Source of the DNA: Phascolarctobacterium_A sp902463975
GTDB taxonomy: Bacteria > Bacillota > Negativicutes > Acidaminococcales > Acidaminococcaceae
Direction of reading: 5' to 3'
DNA: 64,000 nt
Assembly: GCF_902463975.1 (NCBI RefSeq)
Contig: NZ_CABQHJ010000003.1
Span: forward strand, 40,523-104,522
This document shows positions 27,299-35,145 of this stretch, piece after piece. The notes under the pieces were generated by a model. That model was not told where the DNA came from and did no database searches. It worked only from the letters and a program-made list of their open reading frames with translations. Positions within the stretch are counted from its first letter, which is position 1. Each line of letters begins with the position of its first letter. The translations under genes were made by a program, and so were the position numbers.

Positions 27299-28228
27299 AT
27301 GCCCTTAGTTACATCTACTGAAATGTTCAAAAAAGCTTACGAAGGTCACTATGCTGTTGGTGCCTTCAACGTCAACAACATGGAAATCATCCAAGGTATC
27401 GTTGCTGCAGCACAACAGGAAAAATCCCCGCTGATTCTGCAGGTAAGTGCCGGCGCCCGCAAATACGCTAACCACATCTACCTGATGAAGCTGGTTGAAG
27501 CAGCAATCGAAGACACCGGTCTGCCTATCTGCCTGCATCTGGACCACGGCGAAGATTTTGACATCTGCAAAGCCTGCGTCGACGGCGGCTTCACCTCCGT
27601 TATGATTGACGGCAGCAAGCATCCTTTTGAAGAAAACATCGAAATGACTCGTCGTGTTGTTGAATATGCACACGAAAGAGGCGTTGTAGTTGAGGCAGAG
27701 CTTGGCCGACTGGCAGGCGTTGAAGACGCTGTTAAGGTTAACACCAAGGACGCTACCTACACCGATCCCGATCAGGCTGTAGAATTCGTTGAACGCACCG
27801 GCTGCGACAGCTTGGCTATCGCTATCGGCACCAGCCACGGCGCTTACAAATTCAAAGGCAAACCGGAACTGGACTTCGCACGTCTGGAAAAAATCACCAA
27901 CTTGCTGCCTGGTTATCCGCTGGTTCTGCATGGTGCTTCCACCGTTATCCCGTCCTTTGTTGAAGAATGCAACAAATACGGCGGCAAGTTGGACGGCGCT
28001 CAAGGCGTACCTGAAGACATGCTGCTGCAAGCAGGCAAATTCGGCGTTTGCAAAATCAACATCGATACCGACCTGCGCCTGGCAATGACCGCTTCCATCC
28101 GTAAGCACCTGGTAGAAAACCCCGGCGACTTCGATCCTCGCCAATACCTGAAACCCGCACGTCAGGCTATCCAGGACATGGTAGCTCACAAAATGCGTGA
28201 CGTACTCAACAGCAGCAACAGACTGTAA
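27299..28228 (+). CDS. fba: Class II fructose-bisphosphate aldolase
   Basis: A 309-residue zinc-dependent aldolase of glycolysis and gluconeogenesis. Zinc-site histidines lie in CLHLDHGED near residue 79, in GTSHGAYKF near 180 and in LVLHGAST near 210; VEAELGRLAGVED and the NIDTDLR loop are family blocks. AAGGAGG precedes the ATG. The codon use is visibly biased to C-ending codons compared with nearby accessory genes, as expected for a highly expressed enzyme. A strong terminator follows. Confidence 0.96.
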   Translation: MPLVTSTEMFKKAYEGHYAVGAFNVNNMEIIQGIVAAAQQEKSPLILQVSAGARKYANHIYLMKLVEAAIEDTGLPICLHLDHGEDFDICKACVDGGFTSVMIDGSKHPFEENIEMTRRVVEYAHERGVVVEAELGRLAGVEDAVKVNTKDATYTDPDQAVEFVERTGCDSLAIAIGTSHGAYKFKGKPELDFARLEKITNLLPGYPLVLHGASTVIPSFVEECNKYGGKLDGAQGVPEDMLLQAGKFGVCKINIDTDLRLAMTASIRKHLVENPGDFDPRQYLKPARQAIQDMVAHKMRDVLNSSNRL

Positions 28229-28248
28229 GCTATAACGATTTAAAAACT

Positions 28249-28291
28249 AAAATGCACCATTCTCTACTGTCAAGGAATGGTGCATTTTTTT
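28249..28291 (+). terminator. Terminator after fba
   Basis: AAATGCACCATT pairs with AATGGTGCATTT around a 19-base loop, then a T-run. Confidence 0.9.
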
Positions 28292-28319
28292 ATTTATGCA
28301 AAGCGTATATCATTTTTTC

Positions 28320-29927
28320 TTACAAATCCTTCAGGATATCATCCATGTACTTATGCAGCTTTTCCAGCTTCTTGCGTACCATAACCGCCTTGTCCGGGTT
28401 ACGCGCCACAATCTGCTCAATTTTGCTGCGCTGCAGCAGATAATCGTGTTCCATGCCACGCATGTAAGCACGCAGGTCGATAGCAGCAGGCTCAACCTGA
28501 ACCATTTCGGATTCATGCATCTGCCACTCGGTACCATGGATTTCGGCGCAGTCACCAAAGTGCGGGATGTAGGTTGCCGTTCCCAGATTGCGTCCCAAAG
28601 AATCTGCCAGCTCCATAGCTGCATCAAGCTCGCCATGCGTAACGAAAAAGGCCTTAGGCACCTCCTTCATGCTGCTGTACCAGGCTAAAAGCTGCTGCTT
28701 ATCCGCATGGGCAGAAAAGCCCTTCATATTGTAAATTTTGGCGTTGACTCTGATGTCCTCGCCCATAATCTTAATGCGTTTAATACCTTCTATCAGCCTG
28801 CGTCCGATAGTACCCTCCGCCTGATAGCCGGCAAAAACTACACTGCTGTCCTCACGCCACAGATTATGCTTCAGGTGATGCAGAATACGACCGGCGTCTG
28901 CCATGCCACTGGCCGAAATAACAATCTTGCTGCCCGGAATTTCGTTAATCGCCATGGATTCCTGCACCGTGGCAGTAAAGCGCAAATTATGCATAGACAC
29001 CAGCCTGCGTCCCTGCATTGCGTAAAGCGCCCGCGCTTCCTCATCATATTCCTCGGGATTCGTCATAGTAATCTGCGTAGCTCTGTTGGCCATAGGACTA
29101 TCTACATAAATCGGAATCTCCGGAATTTTGCCTTCCGCCTGCAGCTTTTGGAAATAGTACAGCAGTACCTGCGTACGCCCTACAGCAAACGCAGGAATAA
29201 TAACGTTACCGCCACGCTCGACAGTATCGTTGATAATATTCGCCAGCTCGCCCTCCTTATCGTAGGCTTCATGGATGCGGTTGCCATAGGTGGATTCTGT
29301 AATAATAAAATCCGCACCGCCTGCTGCCGCCGGGTCTTCAATAATCGGCTGATTTGGCTGACCGATATCGCCGGTAAAAATCAAGCGCGTCTTTTTATCG
29401 CCTTCGTTAACAGACATTTCTACGAAAGCAGAACCAAGAATGTGTCCCGCAACGCGGAAGGTTACGGTAACGCCGGGAACAACATTAAACGCTTCGCCAA
29501 AGCTGCGCAGCTTGAACAAATGCAAGGCTCTGGCAGCATCATCAACCGTAAACAGCGGCTCAACAATCTTTTTGCCGGCACGCATGCCTTTGCGGTTGGC
29601 GTATTCCGCCTCACCCTCCTGAATGTGCGCGCTGTCCGGCAGCAGAATCGAGCACAGCTCCTCTGTCGATTTAGTGCAATAGATGGGGCCGCGGAAGCCT
29701 TCCTTGACCAGCTTCGGCAACAGACCGCTGTGGTCAACATGGGCGTGCGTCAATACAACAGCCTCAATCTCTCCCGGATGAAACAAAAATTCCTTTTCAT
29801 TCAGCGCTTTTATCAGCTTGGAGCCTTGGAACATGCCGCAGTCTACCAAAAACTTGTGTCCGCCTACCTCCAGCAGATAGCAGGAACCGGTAACGGTGCG
29901 CGTTGCACCTAAAAAAGTTATTTTCAT
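28320..29927 (-). CDS. Beta-CASP metallo-beta-lactamase-fold hydrolase (CPSF73/YSH1-like RNase)
   Basis: A 535-residue protein with a metallo-beta-lactamase core (LTHAHVDHSGLLPKL near residue 55, IFTGDIGQPNQP near 180) and an inserted beta-CASP domain (STYGNRIH, then PAFAVGRTQVLLYY, SASGMADAGRILHHL). The C-terminal metal-site histidines are seen in GFSAHADKQQLL and FVTHGE. This family cuts or trims RNA. It is distinct from RNase J. The ATG at 29927 follows GGAGG at 7 bases. It stands alone on the minus strand. Confidence 0.9.
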   Translation of the reverse strand: MKITFLGATRTVTGSCYLLEVGGHKFLVDCGMFQGSKLIKALNEKEFLFHPGEIEAVVLTHAHVDHSGLLPKLVKEGFRGPIYCTKSTEELCSILLPDSAHIQEGEAEYANRKGMRAGKKIVEPLFTVDDAARALHLFKLRSFGEAFNVVPGVTVTFRVAGHILGSAFVEMSVNEGDKKTRLIFTGDIGQPNQPIIEDPAAAGGADFIITESTYGNRIHEAYDKEGELANIINDTVERGGNVIIPAFAVGRTQVLLYYFQKLQAEGKIPEIPIYVDSPMANRATQITMTNPEEYDEEARALYAMQGRRLVSMHNLRFTATVQESMAINEIPGSKIVISASGMADAGRILHHLKHNLWREDSSVVFAGYQAEGTIGRRLIEGIKRIKIMGEDIRVNAKIYNMKGFSAHADKQQLLAWYSSMKEVPKAFFVTHGELDAAMELADSLGRNLGTATYIPHFGDCAEIHGTEWQMHESEMVQVEPAAIDLRAYMRGMEHDYLLQRSKIEQIVARNPDKAVMVRKKLEKLHKYMDDILKDL

Positions 29928-30128
29928 CGCAAAGCCTCCATTCTGCAAGTAGTATTTTCAGTTATATTTTATAATTCTACAAAACGAAGGGAAAATCCTT
30001 TTTATGGCGGAAATTAGTGGGATGAGATATCTGGAACTTGCATATTAAGCGTATCATCTGTGAAGTACGTAGTTCCTAATCTTATATTATTACAAATTTT
30101 AAAACTCAAATATATTTTCATGCTAACA

Positions 30129-30158
30129 TTGACACGACGCAATACACAGAGTTATAAT
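30129..30158 (+). promoter_or_regulatory. Promoter ahead of the RhuM-Fic gene
   Basis: A consensus TTGACA (30129-30134) and TATAAT (30153-30158) are 18 bases apart, giving a leader of about 170 bases before the RhuM-Fic start. Confidence 0.75.
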
Positions 30159-30233
30159 GGTACTATAATATATAAACATTTTTTCGCAATTCAAAACATG
30201 TAGATTGATATATTTTTTAAAGGAAGTCTGACG

Positions 30234-30296
30234 ATGGGTATGGAATTGCTGAAGAAAAATACCGCCAGCGCAAGGCTGACGGCGGTGAAACCATGA
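30234..30296 (+). CDS. Possible 20-residue leader peptide or gene remnant
   Basis: An ATG at 30234 with AAAGGAAG seven bases upstream opens a 20-codon frame (MGMELLKKNTASARLTAVKP) ending at 30296, within the leader of the RhuM-Fic gene. A second frame of the same bases reads EEKYRQRKADGGET, which looks like the tail of a lost gene. I cannot tell which, if either, is translated. Confidence 0.25.
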   Translation: MGMELLKKNTASARLTAVKP

Positions 30297-30336
30297 TAAA
30301 TTGTCACAAGTTGAAATTAGGAAAGGAGTTTTACTA

Positions 30337-31269
30337 ATGACTAATATAGTTACTTTTAAAGATGACAAATTAGAACTGGAAGTTAATATTTCACCTGAAG
30401 AAGATACCGTATGGTTAACACAAGCGCAGATGGTTGATTTATTTTCTCGTGACCAATCTGTTATCGCAAGACATATTAGAAATATTTTTAAAGAAAGAGA
30501 ATTAGACGAAAAAAGCAATATGCATTTTTTGCATATTGCAAATTCAGACAAACCTGTAAAAATGTATTCTTTAGATGTCATTATCTCCGTTGGCTACCGT
30601 GTAAAATCTCCTCGCGGCGTTCTTTTCCGCAAGTGGGCAACCAATATCCTTAAGCAATATTTAACAGCAGGATTTGCAATTAATGAAAAACGATTAGCTG
30701 TGTTGAATAAAACAGTGCAAATACAGTCTAATATTATAGGTGGACTTGTTGGTATTGATGCAGAAGATGTTTTGAAAGTGGTTCAGGAGTATTCACGTTC
30801 TTTAGAACTGCTTGATGCCTATGATCATCAATGTGTTGCTATACCGGAAGGTTCTAAATGCTCTTATATGCTTAAGCATGACGAATGCATAAAGCTTATA
30901 AAAAATATGGAATTTAGCCAGACATCTGATGTGTTTGGCGTGGAAAAAGAACCTGGCAAATTAGAAGGTATTTTATCCGCTATCTATCAAAGTGCCTTTG
31001 GTCAAGATGCATATCCATCACTAGAAGAAAAAGCAGCCAATCTGCTCTACTTCTTAGTTAAGGATCATCCATTTAATGATGGCTGCAAGCGTATCGCAGC
31101 AGCTCTGTTCTTATATTTCCTCAACCAAAATAACGCACTATATAACGATGGTAATAAAATTATCAGCGACAGTGCTCTTGTTGCCATCACCCTTATGATT
31201 GCAGAATCTCGCCCAGAAGAAAAAGAAATTATGATTCAGGTTATTATAAATTTCCTGCATTGGCAATGA
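30337..31269 (+). CDS. RhuM-domain protein fused to a Fic/Doc domain
   Basis: A 310-residue two-domain protein. Residues 1-110 are the RhuM ('virulence RhuM') domain, with WLTQAQMVDLFSRDQSVIARHI and YSLDVIISVGYRVKSPRG. Residues about 180-310 are a Fic domain with the core motif HPFNDGCKR near residue 244, close to the HPFxxGNKR consensus but with Cys for Asn. Fic proteins usually attach AMP to target proteins; Asn to Cys in the motif may change or reduce this. AAAGGAG precedes the ATG. RhuM genes often sit in restriction-modification or toxin-antitoxin islands, but none is visible here. The fragment of a second RhuM gene lies 1 kb downstream. Confidence 0.85.
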   Translation: MTNIVTFKDDKLELEVNISPEEDTVWLTQAQMVDLFSRDQSVIARHIRNIFKERELDEKSNMHFLHIANSDKPVKMYSLDVIISVGYRVKSPRGVLFRKWATNILKQYLTAGFAINEKRLAVLNKTVQIQSNIIGGLVGIDAEDVLKVVQEYSRSLELLDAYDHQCVAIPEGSKCSYMLKHDECIKLIKNMEFSQTSDVFGVEKEPGKLEGILSAIYQSAFGQDAYPSLEEKAANLLYFLVKDHPFNDGCKRIAAALFLYFLNQNNALYNDGNKIISDSALVAITLMIAESRPEEKEIMIQVIINFLHWQ

Positions 31270-31726
31270 AGCTGACTAAAACACAACGCAAAGCGGAAGA
31301 ATACACGGAGAGCTAAAGATAATAAAAAAGATACTACCGGAAGGCTGACCGCACAGCCTGAAGTCAACTTAAAATACGATATTCTTCACATCTTCCGTGT
31401 ATATATTAAAAATATTCTTTTGTAAGCTTATGCGAAAAAAGCAAAGCCTGCAATTTCATCAAACGAAATTGCAGGCTTTTTCTAATTCATTCTAAATAAC
31501 ACTAAATAGGCAGTTTGAGCAAATATTAGACAAAGCAGTATTTCACCCATTTTTCTTTCGCCCATCCCCCCTTTAGCCATTACCAAAAAGCACACCGTTA
31601 TACGTGCTTGATTAATGATGTTAAAAATTAATGTAATATATGATTTCTAACTTTGCAATCACTAAAAGCCAGACTTTGAGTTAAGAATTCAAAATCTGCT
31701 TAATAAATCATGTAATTTTTATAAGG
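31270..31726. other. Intergenic region after the RhuM-Fic gene
   Basis: Contains a possible 16-codon frame directly overlapping the RhuM-Fic stop (MKLTKTQRKAEEYTES), a strong terminator at 31443-31481, and about 240 AT-rich bases where I see nothing. Confidence 0.4.
31443..31481. terminator. Terminator after the RhuM-Fic gene
   Basis: AAAGCCTGCAATTTC pairs perfectly with GAAATTGCAGGCTTT around a 7-base loop and ends in TTTTT on the plus strand. Confidence 0.9.
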
Positions 31727-31996
31727 TCACTTTCCTTTTCCCTTTCTTCTTTCAAAGTAAGGTTTGCATGCCTTGGTAAATCGTTTTGCTTCTTCTCGCA
31801 ACTCCCTATTTTCGTCCGGCGAGCCTCCATCTAAACCCGTAGGAAAAGTGTCTCGGTATGGGTCGTATTTTTCGAAAATCTCCATTCGTCTGCGAAGATG
31901 TTCTGCGACTAGCTGTCTAGCTTCCGCATCCGCCAACTTAGCTACATATGCAGCATCCTCAGCCTTTTGCCTTTCCCTATCCTCTTTTGTAATCAT
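31727..31996 (-). CDS. Small charged protein of unknown function
   Basis: An 89-residue protein starting MITKEDRERQKAEDAAYVAK. AGGAG lies 8 bases before the ATG at 31996, which I prefer to an upstream in-frame start at 32053. It is rich in Lys, Arg and Glu, predicted largely helical, with a basic tail (YFERRKGKGK). No family is recognised. It follows a 34-residue gene on the same strand; both have good ribosome sites and look like accessory or phage-type small genes. Confidence 0.6.
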   Translation of the reverse strand: MITKEDRERQKAEDAAYVAKLADAEARQLVAEHLRRRMEIFEKYDPYRDTFPTGLDGGSPDENRELREEAKRFTKACKPYFERRKGKGK

Positions 31997-32095
31997 TCGA
32001 TATTCTCCTATAAATTTACTTATATTTTCCGCCCCCAGTATTAGGGAACACATCTATGAATATAATTGATAAAGCAAAATCACAATGCTTTAAAT

Positions 32096-32200
32096 CTAAA
32101 CGCATTTTGGTGCATTTTCATCTATTTCCCCATGTTCCTTTTCATAATGAGATAAAATATCTACTAATTCACGAATTCTAGGAGTCATTTTTATATGCAT
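32096..32200 (-). CDS. 34-residue small protein
   Basis: A short gene that begins at the ATG at 32200 with GGAGGG seven bases upstream and ends at 32096. The product reads MHIKMTPRIRELVDILSHYE then a short acidic tail ending KCV. The helical, amphipathic start could be a dimerising or DNA-binding segment, but I recognise no family. It is 99 bases upstream of the 89-residue gene and may share its transcript. Confidence 0.5.
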   Translation of the reverse strand: MHIKMTPRIRELVDILSHYEKEHGEIDENAPKCV

Positions 32201-32520
32201 TTATTATCCCTCCTGCCAATTTCATCTATTATTATACCTGCTTGTAATCAATTTATCTACACTGGATAATTAAATTCAAACAACCCTATAGTCTTTATAG
32301 CCTTGGAGTTATTCTTGCTGTTGGTTTCCGCGTCCGTTCATCTCGCGACACACAGTTCCGTCATGGGGCTAAGAATACCTTTAGTATCACCTACCAACAA
32401 ACTTCCTAAAAAAATACGCAAAACTGATACCGAGCTTGGGACTTACATAGGGACAAATTGTCCCTATGCAGCAATGCCAACTCAAAACGGTAAAAATCGT
32501 CGCACTTTAATCGCAAAAAC
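32201..32520. other. Accessory intergenic region with gene remnant
   Basis: Contains the RhuM remnant at 32296-32394 and a 15-base hairpin (GGGACAA-A-TTGTCCC at 32451-32465). No intact gene was found. Confidence 0.5.
32296..32394 (+). pseudogene. Remnant of a second RhuM-domain gene
   Basis: Translating in this frame gives YSLGVILAVGFRVRSSRD followed by TQFRHGAKNTFS. This aligns with the RhuM core of the intact gene upstream (YSLDVIISVGYRVKSPRG, then VLFRKWATN). No start, N-terminal part or C-terminal part is present, so this is a decayed internal fragment of about 33 codons. It is not a copy of the neighbour: residues such as TQFR are closer to the usual family consensus than the intact gene is. 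Confidence 0.75.
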
Positions 32521-32525
32521 AAAAA

Positions 32526-32547
32526 GAACCGCATTCTCATGCGGTTC
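32526..32547 (-). terminator. Terminator after tRNA-Pro
   Basis: GAACCGCAT and ATGCGGTTC arms with a TTTTTG tract on the minus strand lie 15 bases past the tRNA. Confidence 0.82.
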
Positions 32548-32561
32548 CTAAGTTTTAAATT

Positions 32562-32638
32562 TGGTCGGGGCGGCGAGATTCGAACTCACGGCCTCTTGTA
32601 CCCGAAACAAGCGCGCTACCAAACTGCGCCACGCCCCG
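32562..32638 (-). tRNA. tRNA-Pro (anticodon CGG)
   Basis: The minus strand folds as a full cloverleaf: acceptor CGGGGCG/CGCCCCG, D arm GCGC-AGTTTGGTA-GCGC, anticodon stem CTTGT/ACAAG with loop TTCGGGT, T arm GTGAG-TTCGAAT-CTCGC, discriminator A, and an encoded CCA end. The anticodon CGG reads CCG proline codons. A terminator follows at once. Confidence 0.96.
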
Positions 32639-32720
32639 ACATTTGTTGTTGCTGTTCATCAGCAACGAATGTAATTATAAAGCATCTTTAAGCTTTTGTC
32701 AACACTTTTTTTGAAAAATT

Positions 32721-33056
32721 TTATCCTTGGGTAACAACGCGGATGCTGGTAACCTCAAAAGCCTCAGCAATAGCCGGCAAAATCTCTCTTTCAATGTTGG
32801 TACGGTGCAGCTCGTTTTCAGCAACAAGCATGATACGGGTATCAGCATAGTTGATGTTGTGCACCTTGCTTACCAGGCGCTTGAAGGTTTCCTCACCGAT
32901 AATCTCCTTCAGCTTTTGCAGACGTGCAAAAACCTCCGGTTTTTCCTTCTGCATACGTTCTTCCAAGGGAGAGAACGGTACAGTCACAACTCTGGCATCA
33001 CGGGCCAGGACATAATTCTCCTCGCCTTCGCCAGGTACTACTAAATCGTCACGCAT
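32721..33056 (-). CDS. Conserved hypothetical protein (possible DnaA N-terminal-like fold)
   Basis: A 111-residue protein starting MRDDLVVPGEGEENYVLARD, with GGAGGAAG before the ATG at 33056. The second half, EIIGEETFKRLVSKVHNINY then TRIMLVAENELHRTNIEREI, resembles by eye the small alpha/beta KH-like domain found at the N-terminus of DnaA. That likeness is weak, and I would not assign a function from it. It is transcribed towards the tRNA-Pro gene and is divergent from mscL. Confidence 0.6.
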   Translation of the reverse strand: MRDDLVVPGEGEENYVLARDARVVTVPFSPLEERMQKEKPEVFARLQKLKEIIGEETFKRLVSKVHNINYADTRIMLVAENELHRTNIEREILPAIAEAFEVTSIRVVTQG

Positions 33057-33215
33057 AATTCTTCCTCCATCTCTATATCTAACTAAATGAACCTGCATAA
33101 CGCAGAATTTATTCCCTTTTATTATATGTCACAAGCACTTTTTCGTCAAGCAGCAGGAAATTTAGCATTAAACGAGAATACTATAAACAATACATTTGAC
33201 GAGGGGTGTTCATAT

Positions 33216-33650
33216 ATGTCTATGAAAGAAGATTTTAAAAAATTTGCTATGCGCGGTAATGTTATGGATATGGCCGTCGGCGTTATTATCGGCGGTGCTT
33301 TCGGCAAAATCGTCAGCTCGCTGGTAAACGATGTCGTTATGCCGCCTTTAGGTATGGCGCTTGGCAAGATGGATTTTTCCAATCTGTTTATCAGCCTCAA
33401 CGGCAAGGAATATGCTACACTGGAGGCAGCAAAAAAGGCTGGTGCACCGGTGCTCGCTTACGGCAGCTTCATTAATTCCGTACTGGATTTTCTGATTCTC
33501 GCTTTTGTCATCTTTATGATGATTCGCCAGATCAACAAGCTCACTCCGGAACCGGAGCCTGCACCAGAACCACGTCTGTGCCCTTACTGCAAATCCGAGA
33601 TTGCCGACGACGCAACACGTTGCCCGCACTGCACATCTCATTTGGAATAA
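33216..33650 (+). CDS. mscL: Large-conductance mechanosensitive channel with zinc-ribbon tail
   Basis: A 144-residue channel that opens under membrane tension to release solutes during osmotic downshift. The family start is FKKFAMRGNVMDMAVGVIIG, with the first span near residues 14-40 and the second near 85-107. The C-terminal end has two CxxC pairs (LCPYCKSEIADDATRCPHC), a zinc-ribbon-like tail present in many Firmicutes MscL proteins. The ATG at 33216 follows GAGGGG at 9 bases. Confidence 0.95.
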   Translation: MSMKEDFKKFAMRGNVMDMAVGVIIGGAFGKIVSSLVNDVVMPPLGMALGKMDFSNLFISLNGKEYATLEAAKKAGAPVLAYGSFINSVLDFLILAFVIFMMIRQINKLTPEPEPAPEPRLCPYCKSEIADDATRCPHCTSHLE

Positions 33651-33727
33651 TAGTTTACACTTTCGGCTGACATTCGGGATTTTTTCCTGCATATCAGCCA
33701 TTTTCACTTTTATAAAGTCTTTTTCAT

Positions 33728-33756
33728 TTGCTAAAAACAAGCTTATATTGTATAAT
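33728..33756 (+). promoter_or_regulatory. Promoter of tyrS
   Basis: TTGCTA (33728-33733) and TATAAT (33751-33756) are 17 bases apart. The leader is only about 60 bases, too short for a T-box. Confidence 0.75.
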
Positions 33757-33816
33757 GTAGATTATATATATCGCCTAGGCTGTTTTTCACAGCTTAAATT
33801 TTAAGGAGGTTATCTG

Positions 33817-35040
33817 ATGTCTGTTTATGACGTGCTTATGGAACGTGGCTTTATTAAGCAAATGTCCCATGAAGACGAGATTAAAGAATTATTAGAGAAG
33901 GAAAAAATCACCTTTTATATCGGTTTTGACCCCACCGCGGACAGCCTGCATGTAGGCCATTTCATCGCCCTGATGATGATGAGCCATATGCAACGCGCAG
34001 GCCATCGTCCTATCGTACTTTTGGGCGGCGGCACCGGCATGGTCGGCGACCCGAGCGGCAAGGACGAGATGCGCAAAATGCTCACTCCGGAATTCATTGC
34101 CCACAACATCGCCTGCTTCAAAAAGCAGATGAGCCGTTTCATTGATTTCGGTGAAGACAAGGCTATCATTGTAAACAATGCCGATTGGCTGTTAGACCTT
34201 AACTATGTTCAGCTGCTGCGCGAGGTTGGCGTACACTTTACCGTTAACCGTATGCTGGCTGCCGAATGCTTCAAAAAACGTTGGGAAAAAGGCCTGACCT
34301 TCTTTGAGTTCAACTATATGATTATGCAGGGCTACGACTTCTGGAAGCTGCACCATGACCATAACTGCATTATGGAGCTGGGTGGCGACGACCAATGGTC
34401 CAACATGCTTGCCGGCGTAGAATTAATCCGTCGCAAGGATCAAAAGCCTGCATACTGCATGACCTGCAAGCTTTTGACCACCAGCGATGGCCGCAAAATG
34501 GGCAAAACCGAAAAGGGTGCTCTGTGGCTTGACCCGGAAAAAACTTCTCCGTATGATTTCTATCAATACTGGCGCAATGTTGCAGACAGCGACGTAGAAA
34601 ACTGCCTGTGCCTGCTGACATTCCTGCCGATGGATGAGGTTCGCCGTCTGAGCGCACTGAAGGATGCAGCTATCAACGAAGCTAAAAAAGTACTGGCCTA
34701 TGAGGTTACCAAGCTTGTTCATGGCGAAGAAGCAGCGCGTCAGGCGCAGGAGGCTACCGAAGCACTCTTCGGCGGCAATGCCAAAGACATGAGCAACGTA
34801 CCTGCAATCGAAATTACCCCGGAGGATATGACTGCCAAGATTATCGATGTACTGACTGCCGCTAAGGTTTTCAGCAGCAAACGCGAAGCTCGTCAGTTAA
34901 TCGCCCAAGGCGGCCTGACTGTAGCAGACACCGTCCTGCAGGATGCAGAAGCATGCTTGAGCGCAGACATGTTTGATGCAGATAAGAGCCTGTTAATCCG
35001 TAAGGGTAAAAAGAAATATTTCCGTCTGCTGGTAAAATAA
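33817..35040 (+). CDS. tyrS: Tyrosyl-tRNA synthetase
   Basis: A 407-residue class I synthetase charging tRNA-Tyr. The HIGH motif is HVGH near residue 44 (FDPTADSLHVGHF), and the KMSKS loop is KMGKTEKG near residue 228, a form seen in the TyrRS branch that includes E. coli TyrZ-like enzymes. A C-terminal S4 RNA-binding domain covers the last 65 residues (SSKREARQLIAQGGLTV). AAGGAGG precedes the ATG. Confidence 0.96.
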   Translation: MSVYDVLMERGFIKQMSHEDEIKELLEKEKITFYIGFDPTADSLHVGHFIALMMMSHMQRAGHRPIVLLGGGTGMVGDPSGKDEMRKMLTPEFIAHNIACFKKQMSRFIDFGEDKAIIVNNADWLLDLNYVQLLREVGVHFTVNRMLAAECFKKRWEKGLTFFEFNYMIMQGYDFWKLHHDHNCIMELGGDDQWSNMLAGVELIRRKDQKPAYCMTCKLLTTSDGRKMGKTEKGALWLDPEKTSPYDFYQYWRNVADSDVENCLCLLTFLPMDEVRRLSALKDAAINEAKKVLAYEVTKLVHGEEAARQAQEATEALFGGNAKDMSNVPAIEITPEDMTAKIIDVLTAAKVFSSKREARQLIAQGGLTVADTVLQDAEACLSADMFDADKSLLIRKGKKKYFRLLVK

Positions 35041-35047
35041 GCCTTTT

Positions 35048-35086
35048 AAAGCCATCTATGCTCCTGACGGACTAGGTGGCTTTTTC
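35048..35086 (+). terminator. Terminator after tyrS
   Basis: AAAGCCATCT pairs with AGGTGGCTTT (one G-T pair) and runs into TTTTT. Confidence 0.8.
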
Positions 35087-35145
35087 TATGATTACAAAAT
35101 ACAGACTACTCTTTTAATTAAGGTAGTAAAAAAAAGGAGCACTTA

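Larger units (their letters stand above)
29928..30336. other. Intergenic leader before the RhuM-Fic gene
   Basis: AT-rich region holding a good plus-strand promoter at 30129-30158, a possible 20-codon reading frame at 30234-30296, and a ribosome site for the gene at 30337. No other structure was recognised. Confidence 0.5.

Noticed and set aside
28707..29912. Long open frame on the plus strand (401 codons)
   Set aside because: It is antisense to the beta-CASP hydrolase gene, with no start signal or recognisable motif.
30260..31345. Short similarity between bases near 30268 and 31335 (AAGGCTGAC context), as possible flanking repeats of the RhuM-Fic gene
   Set aside because: The match is about 12 bases with gaps, too weak to call an attachment site or target duplication.
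33651..33816. Possible T-box before tyrS
   Set aside because: The leader after the promoter is about 60 bases and lacks the T-box sequence.
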